This document shows positions 7,703-14,994 of a DNA stretch of 33,095 nt, one piece after another. The stretch is taken from positions 1-33,095 of the forward strand of contig CAUJJW010000371.1 of assembly GCA_963205105.1 (NCBI GenBank), written 5' to 3'. This stretch comes from Verrucomicrobiota bacterium. GTDB lineage: Bacteria; Verrucomicrobiota; Verrucomicrobiia; Limisphaerales; CAIMTB01. Below the pieces are notes generated by a model. The model saw only the letters and a program-made list of their open reading frames with translations. It was not told the origin of the DNA and made no database searches. Each line of letters opens with the position of its first letter. The stretch's first letter is position 1. Position numbers and translations under genes: made by a program.

Positions 7703-9301
7703 ATGAAACCGCCAACCTTGCCGTTTCGGCTTCGAATCGCGCTCCTCTCGGCGGTGATTTCGGGCGTGGTGTTGGTTGGATTTGGCTTGGGCGCGTGGTG
7801 GTGGCTCAACCATCAACGCTTGGATTCCCTCGACCGCGAGATTCGCGCGCTGGCTTACCGACATCCCGGGTGGATGAACAACCATGCCAACTATGAACGA
7901 CTTGGCAGCGCCATCGAGTTCATCTTCGGCGAAGCGCGGAAGAATCAGCTGGTCTTGCTCGCGACAAGCGCCACGGGCGAGGTCCGCTTTCAATCGGCGC
8001 ATTGGCCGCCGGAGCTGGAGCCTGCGTCCCTGGATTTGAACCTGTTGGACGACCCCGACGGGCATCCCGAGGTGGAGGCGGAATTCCCATCCACCAACGC
8101 GGCATTGGAATCACCTGAAGCCAACCCGCATCGAGGGGGCGGCGCCGGCCGGGCCGGGGGCGGTCGACGACTCGGACTTGGCCCGGGTGCGGGGGGGGAA
8201 CGGAGCGGAGTGGGCGCACAGACGACGGGACTGTTCACCAAACGCCCACGATTCCTCACCGTTCGAACCGCCACCCATGTCTGGCGGCTGGGGATTTTGG
8301 GCAATGCGCAGGATCGGCTGGTGGTGGGGCTCGACGCCGGCGAAATGGATGTCGAATTGGGAAGGATGCGAAACGGTTTTCTCGTCGCACTTCCCGTGGC
8401 CTTGGCGCTGATCGGATGGGGCGGTTGGCTAGTGGCGGGCCAGGCGGTCCTTCCCCTGCGGAGCATCGCCCGGGCTGCTGAGCGCACGACGGCCCGTGGA
8501 CTGGATCAGCGTATCCCGGTGTCGGGCGAGGATCCTGAAATCGACCGCCTCATCACGGTGCTGAACCGCATGATGAACCGTCTTCAGGCGAGCTTTCGTC
8601 AGGCGACGCGATTCAGTGCGGACGCCTCCCACGAGTTGAAGACGCCGCTCGCCGTCATGCAGGCGGAACTGGAGGGGGCGCTCCAGGAGGCGGAAGACGG
8701 TTCAAAACACCAGCAACTGCTCGCCAGCCTGCTCGAAGAAACCGAGCGCCTTCGAATGATCATGCGCCGGTTGCTCCTCCTGGCTCAGGCCGATTCCGGC
8801 CAGCTGCCGCTGGCTCCCGAACGGGTGGAGTTGAGCAGCGAGATGGAAACGATCGCCGCGGATGCACGGATCCTGGCTGAGGCTGCCGACGTGCAATGGG
8901 AGGTCCGGATTCCACCGGGCATCTTTGTGTCCGCCGATCGCGTTCTCCTGAGACTGGCGATCTCCAATCTCCTGGAGAACGCGATCCACTACAACGAAGC
9001 GGGCGGCAGGGTGGACGTGGTCATGGAGCCGACGCCTGACGGGGCGCTTCTTCGCATCTCCAACACGGGGCCGGGAATACCGTTGGAGGAACAGGACCGC
9101 ATCTTTGAACGATTTCACCGGGGCACCGATGCGCGGGGACGACGCCGGGAAGGCATGGGGCTCGGGTTGAGCCTCGCCCGGGAGATCGTTCTCGCGCATC
9201 GAGGCGATCTGGTTCTGGAAGTCGCTGGACCTGCGCGGACGGTGTTCGCACTCTTCCTGCCTTCCGAAGGCCCTTCACACCACGCGGGCCCGCAACGGTG
9301 A
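7703..9301 (+). CDS. Two-component sensor histidine kinase
   Basis: The kinase partner of the upstream regulator, 532 residues from the ATG at 7703. TM1 is at about 9-35, a periplasmic sensor region at 36-222, TM2 at about 225-248, and HAMP at about 249-300. The dimerisation/phosphoacceptor domain has His310 in DASHELKTP. The ATPase domain has the N-box around Asn422-Asn426 (NLLENAIHY), the G1 box near GPGIP (456-460), the F box FERFHR, and the G2 box GMGLGLS (484-490). The sensor region contains a Gly/Arg-rich low-complexity stretch (about 143-172) that looks like an expanded linker. An upstream in-frame GTG at 7673 would overlap the regulator; the ATG is preferred. The stop overlaps a possible GTG of the next gene. 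The overall layout resembles heavy-metal/QseC-type sensors, but the ligand is unknown. Confidence 0.95.
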   Translation: MKPPTLPFRLRIALLSAVISGVVLVGFGLGAWWWLNHQRLDSLDREIRALAYRHPGWMNNHANYERLGSAIEFIFGEARKNQLVLLATSATGEVRFQSAHWPPELEPASLDLNLLDDPDGHPEVEAEFPSTNAALESPEANPHRGGGAGRAGGGRRLGLGPGAGGERSGVGAQTTGLFTKRPRFLTVRTATHVWRLGILGNAQDRLVVGLDAGEMDVELGRMRNGFLVALPVALALIGWGGWLVAGQAVLPLRSIARAAERTTARGLDQRIPVSGEDPEIDRLITVLNRMMNRLQASFRQATRFSADASHELKTPLAVMQAELEGALQEAEDGSKHQQLLASLLEETERLRMIMRRLLLLAQADSGQLPLAPERVELSSEMETIAADARILAEAADVQWEVRIPPGIFVSADRVLLRLAISNLLENAIHYNEAGGRVDVVMEPTPDGALLRISNTGPGIPLEEQDRIFERFHRGTDARGRRREGMGLGLSLAREIVLAHRGDLVLEVAGPARTVFALFLPSEGPSHHAGPQR

Positions 9302-9321
9302 GTTCTGAATCGTTCGACATC

Positions 9322-10056
9322 ATGAAACCCACACTCCAACGCATCACGATCTCCTGCTTCGTCGCTTCCCTCGCCGCCTTGGTGGCCTGCAAGACCCCGT
9401 CCGCGCCGTCGGGTGGCGCGCCGGAAGCGGTGGCGAGTGTCAAACCGGGCATCAATGCCGAGTATCTGAAGCCGAATCTGAATGTCTCGAACTGGGTGGA
9501 GCGTTTTGAGAAAGAGGGCCGCGAAATCTACGATCATCGGGAAAAGATCGTCGCCGCGGTTGGCGTTCGTCGTGGTTCGGTGGTGGCCGACATCGGCAGC
9601 GGAACCGGGCTCTTCACCCCGATGCTGGCGTCGGCGGCCGGCGCAAAGGGCAAAGTCATCGCCGTGGACATCGTTCCGAGTTTTCTTCAGCTGATCAACG
9701 AGCGGATGGCGCAGGCCGGGGTTCAGAATGTGCAGACGGTGCTCTGCACGGAACGGTCGGTGGAACTGCCGCCGGACTCCATCGACAAGGCCTTCATCTG
9801 CGACGTGTACCATCACTTCGAATACCCCCAGCAGTCTCTTGCCTCGCTGCATCGTTCGCTTCGCCGCAACGGGGAGGTGTTCCTGATCGATTTCAAGCGC
9901 GAGCCCGGGGTCAGTTCGGAGTGGATTCTCAACCACGTCCGCGCAGGGCAGGCGGTGGTGACCGCCGAGTTCGAGGCGGCCGGCTTCCGCAAGGTCGAGG
10001 AACTGCCGATGCTCAAGGACAACTACGTGCTCCGATTCCGCAAGATCGGCCGTTGA
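9322..10056 (+). CDS. Lipoprotein-type class I SAM methyltransferase
   Basis: A protein of 244 residues if started at the ATG at 9322. The first 23 residues read as a lipoprotein signal: positive Lys/Arg, a hydrophobic core, and a lipobox LVAC with Cys23, followed by a Pro/Ser/Ala linker. A conserved lead-in (NWVERFEKEGREIYDHR) comes next, then a Rossmann methyltransferase core with motif I VADIGSGTG and the acidic AVDI of motif II, and a later DVYHHFEYP segment. SAM-dependent methyltransferases are normally cytoplasmic, so the export signal is odd although similar secreted members seem to exist. A GTG at 9298 overlapping the kinase stop is an alternative start and would put eight residues before the signal. 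The substrate is unknown. The APC permease ATG follows 8 bp after the stop. Confidence 0.85.
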   Translation: MKPTLQRITISCFVASLAALVACKTPSAPSGGAPEAVASVKPGINAEYLKPNLNVSNWVERFEKEGREIYDHREKIVAAVGVRRGSVVADIGSGTGLFTPMLASAAGAKGKVIAVDIVPSFLQLINERMAQAGVQNVQTVLCTERSVELPPDSIDKAFICDVYHHFEYPQQSLASLHRSLRRNGEVFLIDFKREPGVSSEWILNHVRAGQAVVTAEFEAAGFRKVEELPMLKDNYVLRFRKIGR

Positions 10057-10064
10057 GGTGCGCC

Positions 10065-11408
10065 ATGGAAGCGCCCGCGGCACTTGAAGGCTCCGTCGCG
10101 GGCCGGCCACGACGGACATTGGGTCTGGGCAGCGCGACGGCGCTGGTCATCGCCAGCATGCTGGGCACGGGAATCTTCACCACGAGCGGTTTCCTGTTGG
10201 CGGACCTGCGATCGCCCTGGCTCGTGCTCCTGGCCTGGGGGCTTGGTGGAGGGGTCGCCTTGCTGGGGGCACTGAGCTATGGAGCGCTGGCCCGGCTGAT
10301 TCCGGAGTCCGGCGGCGAATACCTCTTCTTGTCGCGCACCTTGCATCCGGCAGCGGGCTATGTGGCGGGCTGGGTGTCGCTGCTGGTCGGCTTTTCGGCT
10401 CCCCTGGCTGCTGCGGCGAGCGCGTTGGGTCAATACACCTCCGGATGGTTTCCGGGAGTCTCGCCATTGATCACGGGAACGGTCGTTCTGGTGTTGGTGT
10501 CGTTGCTGCATGCCTGGAATGTCCGGGGTGGTGCCGGCGCCCAGACCCTCGCGGTCGGGGTCAAGGTCGTGCTCATCAGTCTGTTCATCGGGCTGGGCTT
10601 GGCGCGGATTCCCGGAGCGCCGGCGCCGTCGACCGAGCCTTTTTCGACGCCGGCGTTTGCGATGTCATTGGTGTGGATCTCCTTCAGTTACGCCGGTTGG
10701 AATGCGGTGATTTATCTGGGCGGGGAAGTCCGTGACCCGGAACGAAACATCCCGCGATCCTTGTTTCTGGGCACCCTGGTGGTGACGGTGTTGTACGTGG
10801 CCCTCAACGCGGTTTTTTTGTTGGCTGTTCCGGGCAAGGTGATTTCAGGCCAGCTCGAGGTGGGCCGGCTCGTGGCCGACCATCTGGGAGGTGCCTCCTG
10901 GGCGGAAGGGGCGACGGTGCTGGTTTCCCTGGCGCTGCTCACTTCCGTGTCTTCCCTGATCATGACCGGTCCGCGAGTGTACGCCCGCATCGCCAGCGAC
11001 GGATACCTGCCTGCGTGGATGGAGCAGCGGGAGGGTCCGCCACGGGCGGCCATTTTGTTTCAACTGGCCTTGGCGCTGTTGATGCTCTGGACGTCGACCT
11101 ACCAGAGTCTGTTGTCCTTCATCGGGTTCACGCTCGGTCTAAGTACGGCAGCCACCGTGTGCGGATTGATGCTGGAACGGGTTCGACGCGGCCCGGCGAT
11201 GTCGGTGCCCGGATGGCCGTGGGTGCCGCTGCTTTTCGTGGTGGCGGTTCTGGCGATGACCGGTCTCTCGGTTTCCCGGGCACCGTTGCCGAGTCTCGCC
11301 GGGATGGGTGTGCTGGCCTTGGGGGGATTGCTGTGGCGCCAGGGGAGGGGAAGGCGCATCACCGCCGGAACCCAGCTCGAACAACATCCGCCCGGGCCAC
11401 GCCTGTAA
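10065..11408 (+). CDS. APC-family amino acid permease
   Basis: A polytopic transporter of 447 residues with about twelve hydrophobic segments. The first helix carries the substrate- and ion-binding stretch SATALVIASMLGTGIF, the classic broken TM1 of the APC superfamily (amino acid/polyamine/organocation). Other family features are PESGGEYLFL after TM2, the segment SLVWISFSYAGWNAVIYLGGEV in two parts of TM6, and DPERNIPRS after it. The layout is LAT/SteT-like, which favours amino acid exchange or proton symport; the substrate cannot be read off. The start is an ATG 8 bp downstream of the methyltransferase stop with GAGG just upstream. It is in line with the two-component genes, so it is probably cotranscribed. 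The last 25 residues are polar and cytoplasmic. Confidence 0.93.
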   Translation: MEAPAALEGSVAGRPRRTLGLGSATALVIASMLGTGIFTTSGFLLADLRSPWLVLLAWGLGGGVALLGALSYGALARLIPESGGEYLFLSRTLHPAAGYVAGWVSLLVGFSAPLAAAASALGQYTSGWFPGVSPLITGTVVLVLVSLLHAWNVRGGAGAQTLAVGVKVVLISLFIGLGLARIPGAPAPSTEPFSTPAFAMSLVWISFSYAGWNAVIYLGGEVRDPERNIPRSLFLGTLVVTVLYVALNAVFLLAVPGKVISGQLEVGRLVADHLGGASWAEGATVLVSLALLTSVSSLIMTGPRVYARIASDGYLPAWMEQREGPPRAAILFQLALALLMLWTSTYQSLLSFIGFTLGLSTAATVCGLMLERVRRGPAMSVPGWPWVPLLFVVAVLAMTGLSVSRAPLPSLAGMGVLALGGLLWRQGRGRRITAGTQLEQHPPGPRL

Positions 11409-11448
11409 CCGTCGGCCCTCACCTGCAATTGCGAACGCTGGACAGCCT

Positions 11449-12024
11449 ATGAACGAACCAAACGAAATGACCGGCCTCCGACGGGAGGTGGATCCACTGA
11501 AACCGCGGGGTCGTTGGAATCCCTACGTGGTGGGTGTGGGGATTGGGGTCTTGAGTTGGCTGGCGTTTGGGCTGGTCAATCAACCTCTGGGAATCACCAC
11601 GGCGCTTTCTGCCGCCTCGAGCGTGTGCGCACTCCCGGTAATGGGTGCCGAGGGTGTGGCCCAGAACCCCTACTGGGCGAAGACACCCTTCCGGTGGGAT
11701 GGCGGGATGCTGTTCCTGGTGGGCACGTTCCTCGGGAGTCTGGTCAGCGTGTTGAGCAGCCGGACCTTTCGGTGGGAATTGGTTCCATCGACCTGGTCAT
11801 GGAGGTTTGGCGGTTCGACTTGGAAGCGGATGGTCGCGGCGTTCGTCGGCGGTGGGATCATCATGTTCGGTGCCCGGATGGCGGGCGGTTGCACCAGCGG
11901 GCACGGGATCAGCGGCTCGCTGCAGCTGGCGCTGAGCAGTTGGACGTTCTTTCTCACGTTGTTCGGCTCCGGCGCGCTGACGGCGTGGTTCGTGTTCCGC
12001 AAGAACACCCCGGAGCAACGTTAG
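11449..12024 (+). CDS. YeeE/YedE-family transporter, first half-size subunit
   Basis: A membrane protein of 191 residues with about five hydrophobic segments. YeeE/YedE proteins import sulfur compounds such as thiosulfate through a path lined by conserved cysteines. The family signature is GARMAGGCTSGHGISG with Cys148; Cys60 in a preceding helix end is another candidate. It is half the size of full-length YeeE, and a second half-size protein follows 23 bp later, the common split arrangement. The ATG at 11449 lies about 40 bp after the APC permease stop. The polar N-terminus (about 22 residues) is longer than usual. Confidence 0.9.
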   Translation: MNEPNEMTGLRREVDPLKPRGRWNPYVVGVGIGVLSWLAFGLVNQPLGITTALSAASSVCALPVMGAEGVAQNPYWAKTPFRWDGGMLFLVGTFLGSLVSVLSSRTFRWELVPSTWSWRFGGSTWKRMVAAFVGGGIIMFGARMAGGCTSGHGISGSLQLALSSWTFFLTLFGSGALTAWFVFRKNTPEQR

Positions 12025-12047
12025 GTCCACCTTCCCTTCACGCATCC

Positions 12048-12620
12048 ATGGACTTTCCAATTTCTGCTGAAACCGCGCGGTGGCTGGCCATTCCGATGGG
12101 CATGGTGTTTGGCCTGTTGCTCCATCGCGGAGGTGTTGCCGACTACAACGTCATCGTGAACCAGTTTCGGTTTCGCGACTTCACGGTGCTCAAGGTGATG
12201 CTCACCGCGATCCTGGTGGGCGGGGTGGGCGTTCTCATTCTGAAAACGGGTGGTCATGCCGAGTACCATATCAAGCCGGCGAACATGCTGGGTGTGGTTC
12301 TGGGAGCCACGTTGTTCGGCATCGGCATGGTGCTTTACGGCTACTGTCCGGGCACGGGAGTGGCCGCCATGGCCACGGGAAGCCTCCACGCAGTGGTGGG
12401 TTTCTTCGGAATGCTCCTCGGCGGGGTGGCTTACGCCTTGAGCTTTACCTGGGTGGAGGCCCACATCCAATCCGTTGCCAAATTAGGAAAGGTACGACTC
12501 CCGGAACTGACCGGTGTGCCGGATTGGGGTTGGTTCCTGATCCTGGCCGCCATCGCTGCGGTGGTGTTTTGGCTGATTGAGAGACGCTTCGAACGGCCGA
12601 AAGCTGGCTCGAAACCCTGA
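12048..12620 (+). CDS. YeeE/YedE-family transporter, second half-size subunit (DUF6691-type)
   Basis: A membrane protein of 190 residues with four to five hydrophobic segments. The N-terminal MGMVFGLLLHRGGVADYNVI and the signature YGYCPGTGVAAMATG with Cys100 identify the second half of split YeeE/YedE systems. With the preceding gene it should make one sulfur-compound channel or transporter in the inner membrane. The C-terminal helix (WGWFLILAAIAAVVFWLIE) ends in a short basic tail. The last 190 bp are overlapped on the opposite strand by the run-on tail of the ZIP transporter. Confidence 0.9.
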   Translation: MDFPISAETARWLAIPMGMVFGLLLHRGGVADYNVIVNQFRFRDFTVLKVMLTAILVGGVGVLILKTGGHAEYHIKPANMLGVVLGATLFGIGMVLYGYCPGTGVAAMATGSLHAVVGFFGMLLGGVAYALSFTWVEAHIQSVAKLGKVRLPELTGVPDWGWFLILAAIAAVVFWLIERRFERPKAGSKP

Positions 12621-13714
12621 AAGCACCGCGGATGCCCGGACCGGATGAAGCGGGTGTCCTTCCGGATGGGCCTGGGGCAGGTACGCTGCTGGCGTTCGTG
12701 AAGGGCTTGGTCCACGGGACGCGCCCTGTTGGAAATCGAACTGCTCACAGTCCATGAACCGGGGATTCCGGGGGGCGAGACGCCCCCCTCTACGGCAGGC
12801 GAGACGCCCGCCGCTACGGAGGCGCGGTTCATGAAAAGCTCCGCTCGGTTCCCATGAGATCTGGTCGTCGCATGCTCCTGGTCCGGGTGCTCGTGGCCCA
12901 GGCGGGTCACCAGCAGCGCAACCCCGACGCCGGTGAGCAAGGCCGCGGTCAGTTTGAGACGGTCATGGGAATGAAACTGCAGCTCGGGGAGCAGATCGGC
13001 GCATGCAATGCACAGAAAGGTGCCTGAACAGAAGGCCAGGGCGTAACCCAGCCACGCCGGGTGAGCGTGAGCCCATGGGCCTGCGCCGAGGTAGAAGGCG
13101 AGCGCACCGAGCGGGGTCACCGATGCAAAAGCGACGATGACCCGGCGCCGAAGACCGGGTGACGTTTCGCGGGTGGCCATCAGGGTGGCGATGGCGAGGG
13201 CTCCGAACGGTTTATGGAGGATCACCGCAAGGGCGGTTCCCAGGCCCAGCATGCCGCCATGGCCATGCTCCCCTGTGGCGGTGGCTGCCGCCATGGCCAG
13301 GCCGTCGAAAACGGAGTGGAGGGACAAGCCCAACGCGACGCCGGCCCAGCTCAGATTGCGGGCGGAGCGTTCGGCCAATGAGTGGGTGTGGCCGCAGGGT
13401 TCCAGCGGGTTGCCTTCCACCACATCGTGGTGATGGAACGGGAGGAAACGCTGGAGAAGGAACATCAGCAGGAATCCACCCGCCGCCCATGTTCCGGCTT
13501 TCTCGGGCGAGGCCAGAGCATGGGCGGCGTGGGGCAGCAGTCCAAGCATCGCCAGACCGAGCATGAGGCCTGCGACAAAGCTGATCGCCACTTGCAGGCG
13601 GGTATGGGTCAGCTTCAGCAGGGCGGGCAATTCACCGCCGATCCAGGCGGCCAGAAATGCCAGGACACAATAGCCGGCCAGGAGCCAGGCGGGTGATTCC
13701 AACAAGGCGTTCAT
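12431..13714 (-). CDS. ZIP-family metal transporter with aberrant C-terminal extension
   Basis: The first 293 or so residues of this 427-residue frame are a ZIP (Zn/Fe-regulated transporter-like) protein with about eight membrane segments. A His-rich cytoplasmic loop (FHHHDVVEG..CGHTH, about 93-111) precedes TM4 with the metal-binding HSVFDG (133-138), and TM5 carries HKPFGA (167-172), a variant of the usual HE/HK motif. A second His/Asp-rich stretch follows the last helix. From about residue 294 the frame runs into a dispersed repeat (reading MNRASVAAGVSPAVEGG) and on through intergenic DNA. It stops only inside the antisense of the YeeE/YedE gene, giving about 134 residues of non-homologous tail. 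The ATG at 13714 (MNALLESP) precedes the first helix; an upstream GTG-type extension is not needed. Confidence 0.85.
   Translation of the reverse strand: MNALLESPAWLLAGYCVLAFLAAWIGGELPALLKLTHTRLQVAISFVAGLMLGLAMLGLLPHAAHALASPEKAGTWAAGGFLLMFLLQRFLPFHHHDVVEGNPLEPCGHTHSLAERSARNLSWAGVALGLSLHSVFDGLAMAAATATGEHGHGGMLGLGTALAVILHKPFGALAIATLMATRETSPGLRRRVIVAFASVTPLGALAFYLGAGPWAHAHPAWLGYALAFCSGTFLCIACADLLPELQFHSHDRLKLTAALLTGVGVALLVTRLGHEHPDQEHATTRSHGNRAELFMNRASVAAGVSPAVEGGVSPPGIPGSWTVSSSISNRARPVDQALHERQQRTCPRPIRKDTRFIRSGHPRCFQGFEPAFGRSKRLSISQNTTAAMAARIRNQPQSGTPVSSGSRTFPNLATDWMWASTQVKLKA
12753..12833. repeat. Dispersed GC-rich repeat bounded by CATGAACC/GGTTCATG (copy 1)
   Basis: The 81-bp unit begins with CATGAACC (12753-12760) and ends with its reverse complement GGTTCATG (12826-12833). 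Inside are two short GACGCCC-containing modules (GGCGAGACGCCCCCCTCTACG and a similar GGCGAGACGCCCGCCGCTACG, differing at a few bases). The first 30 or so bases are nearly identical to 19281-19312. It lies at the point where the ZIP transporter loses similarity to its family. Confidence 0.8.
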
Positions 13715-13844
13715 GGTCGTCACGGGTCCGATGCACTCTCCGGCGGGCTGCCCCGATCCTCCGGAGTTCTCCGCCACTTCCGACCTTCGCTGCATGGACC
13801 GCTGCGGCAACGCCAATGACGGGAAGTCGTCGAGCTCTGGGAGC

Positions 13845-14013
13845 GGGAGGACGGAGGACGGGGGACGGGGGACGGAGGACGGAGGACGGAGGACAGAGGA
13901 CGGAGGGCGGAGGGCGGAGGACGGAGGACGGAGGACAGAGGGCGGAGGACGGAGGGCGGAGGGCGGAGGACGGAGGGCGGAGGGCGGAGGGCGGAGGGCG
14001 GAGGGCGGAGGAC
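13845..14013. repeat. Heptameric tandem repeat (GGAGGAC/GGAGGGC)
   Basis: About 24 head-to-tail 7-bp units, mainly GACGGAG and GGCGGAG with occasional GACAGAG and GGGGGAC variants, fill 169 bp. The strand is extremely G-rich on the + side, with regularly spaced GG/GGG runs. Because 7 is not a multiple of 3, all three frames stay open as a 7-residue repeat, which produces spurious open frames on both strands; I regard none as a gene. It sits in the 547-bp spacer between the divergent ZIP and HAD genes. Confidence 0.95.
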
Positions 14014-14261
14014 GTCGTGCTGTCGGTCACCACACAGAGTTCGGTTGTGGGATCCGTCTTTTCATGGAATGAGGGCTGCAACTGTGGGTGTCACATCGGG
14101 GCGACGAATGCGTGACATCCCGACGCGGGATTGGATTCTTCTCGCTCGAACTCGCCCCGGGTTGAGATGGGTTCCGAAGACGCTGCGAAGGGTTGGGTGA
14201 TGAATCTTTCGCACGGCGGAACGCCCGGGGACGGGCTTCATCAGGTTCCACTCCTACCCTC
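14014..14261. other. Spacer between the tandem repeat and the HAD gene
   Basis: No gene is seen. It contains two similar GTGACA/GTCACA-CATC-type stretches (around 14089-14121) in mixed orientation and a GC-rich stretch up to the HAD start. The promoter for the HAD/dehydrogenase pair should be here, but no clear -35/-10 pair stands out. Confidence 0.4.
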
Positions 14262-14990
14262 ATGAGCAAGATCAAGATGGTGATGTTTGATTTGTCGGGC
14301 ACGACCGTGCACGACGACACCGGTGTTCGGGACTGCCTGCATCGGGCGGCGGTCGAGTTTGGTCTGCCGGCGACCCCGGACGAGATCCTGCTCCATATGG
14401 GCACCAACAAGATCCATCTCTACCAGTTCCTGATTGCCCGTTCGCAGGGGAAGGCGGGTGACTTCCGCGACTTCGCGAAGGGGCAGGACCCGGCGACGCT
14501 GGAGTTCGCGACGAAGGTCTTTCACCGGTACGAAGAGATCATGATTCAGCACTATCGGACGCAGGTTCGAGAAGTGGACGGGGCATCGGACACCTTCCGA
14601 TGGTGCCATGATCACGGCATCCGGGTTGCGACCGACACGGGATTCCACAAGGCGGTGACGATGGCCATCATGGATGGTCTGGGGTGGCTGCGGGACGGGT
14701 TGGTGGATGTTTCGGTGGATGTGCAGGACGTCCCGGGCGAGCGGGGTCGGCCGGCGCCGTTCATGATCTTTCACGCGATGGAAAAGCTGGATATTCAAAG
14801 CGTTTCCGAAGTTCTGAAGATTGGGGACACGCCGGCGGACATGCTGGAAGGCACCAACGCGGGATGCCGCGGGGTGGTGGGGGTGCTCACCGGTCCGCGG
14901 CCGGTGGAGGCGTGGGGCTGTTACCGGCACACCCACGTCATTCCGAGCGTGCGAGAACTGCCAAAACTCATCGAGACCGAGTTCTCCTGA
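14262..14990 (+). CDS. Phosphonatase-like HAD hydrolase
   Basis: A HAD-superfamily hydrolase of 242 residues. Motif I is MFDLSGTT with nucleophile Asp10; the +2 position is Ser rather than Asp, as expected for phosphonatase-type enzymes, which do not use a +2 Asp. In the cap, HMGTNKIHL places Lys50 in the MG-x-x-K position that carries the Schiff-base lysine of phosphonoacetaldehyde hydrolase (PhnX). Motif II is ATDTGF (Thr126 or nearby). GRPAPFM (162-168) matches a PhnX hallmark, and motif IV is GDTPADMLEG with Asp189 and Asp193. C-P bond cleavage of phosphonoacetaldehyde or a relative is therefore plausible. No transaminase (PhnW) or transport genes are in view. The start at 14262 (MSKIKMVMFD) fits the domain; the dehydrogenase follows 4 bp after the stop. 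Confidence 0.85.
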   Translation: MSKIKMVMFDLSGTTVHDDTGVRDCLHRAAVEFGLPATPDEILLHMGTNKIHLYQFLIARSQGKAGDFRDFAKGQDPATLEFATKVFHRYEEIMIQHYRTQVREVDGASDTFRWCHDHGIRVATDTGFHKAVTMAIMDGLGWLRDGLVDVSVDVQDVPGERGRPAPFMIFHAMEKLDIQSVSEVLKIGDTPADMLEGTNAGCRGVVGVLTGPRPVEAWGCYRHTHVIPSVRELPKLIETEFS

Positions 14991-14994
14991 GCTT

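Noticed and set aside
13657..14115. Open frames on both strands through the heptameric repeat (repetitive Arg/Gly/Asp or Pro/Ser/Leu proteins).
   Set aside because: They result from a 7-bp repeat lacking stops in any frame; no start context or homologous domain.
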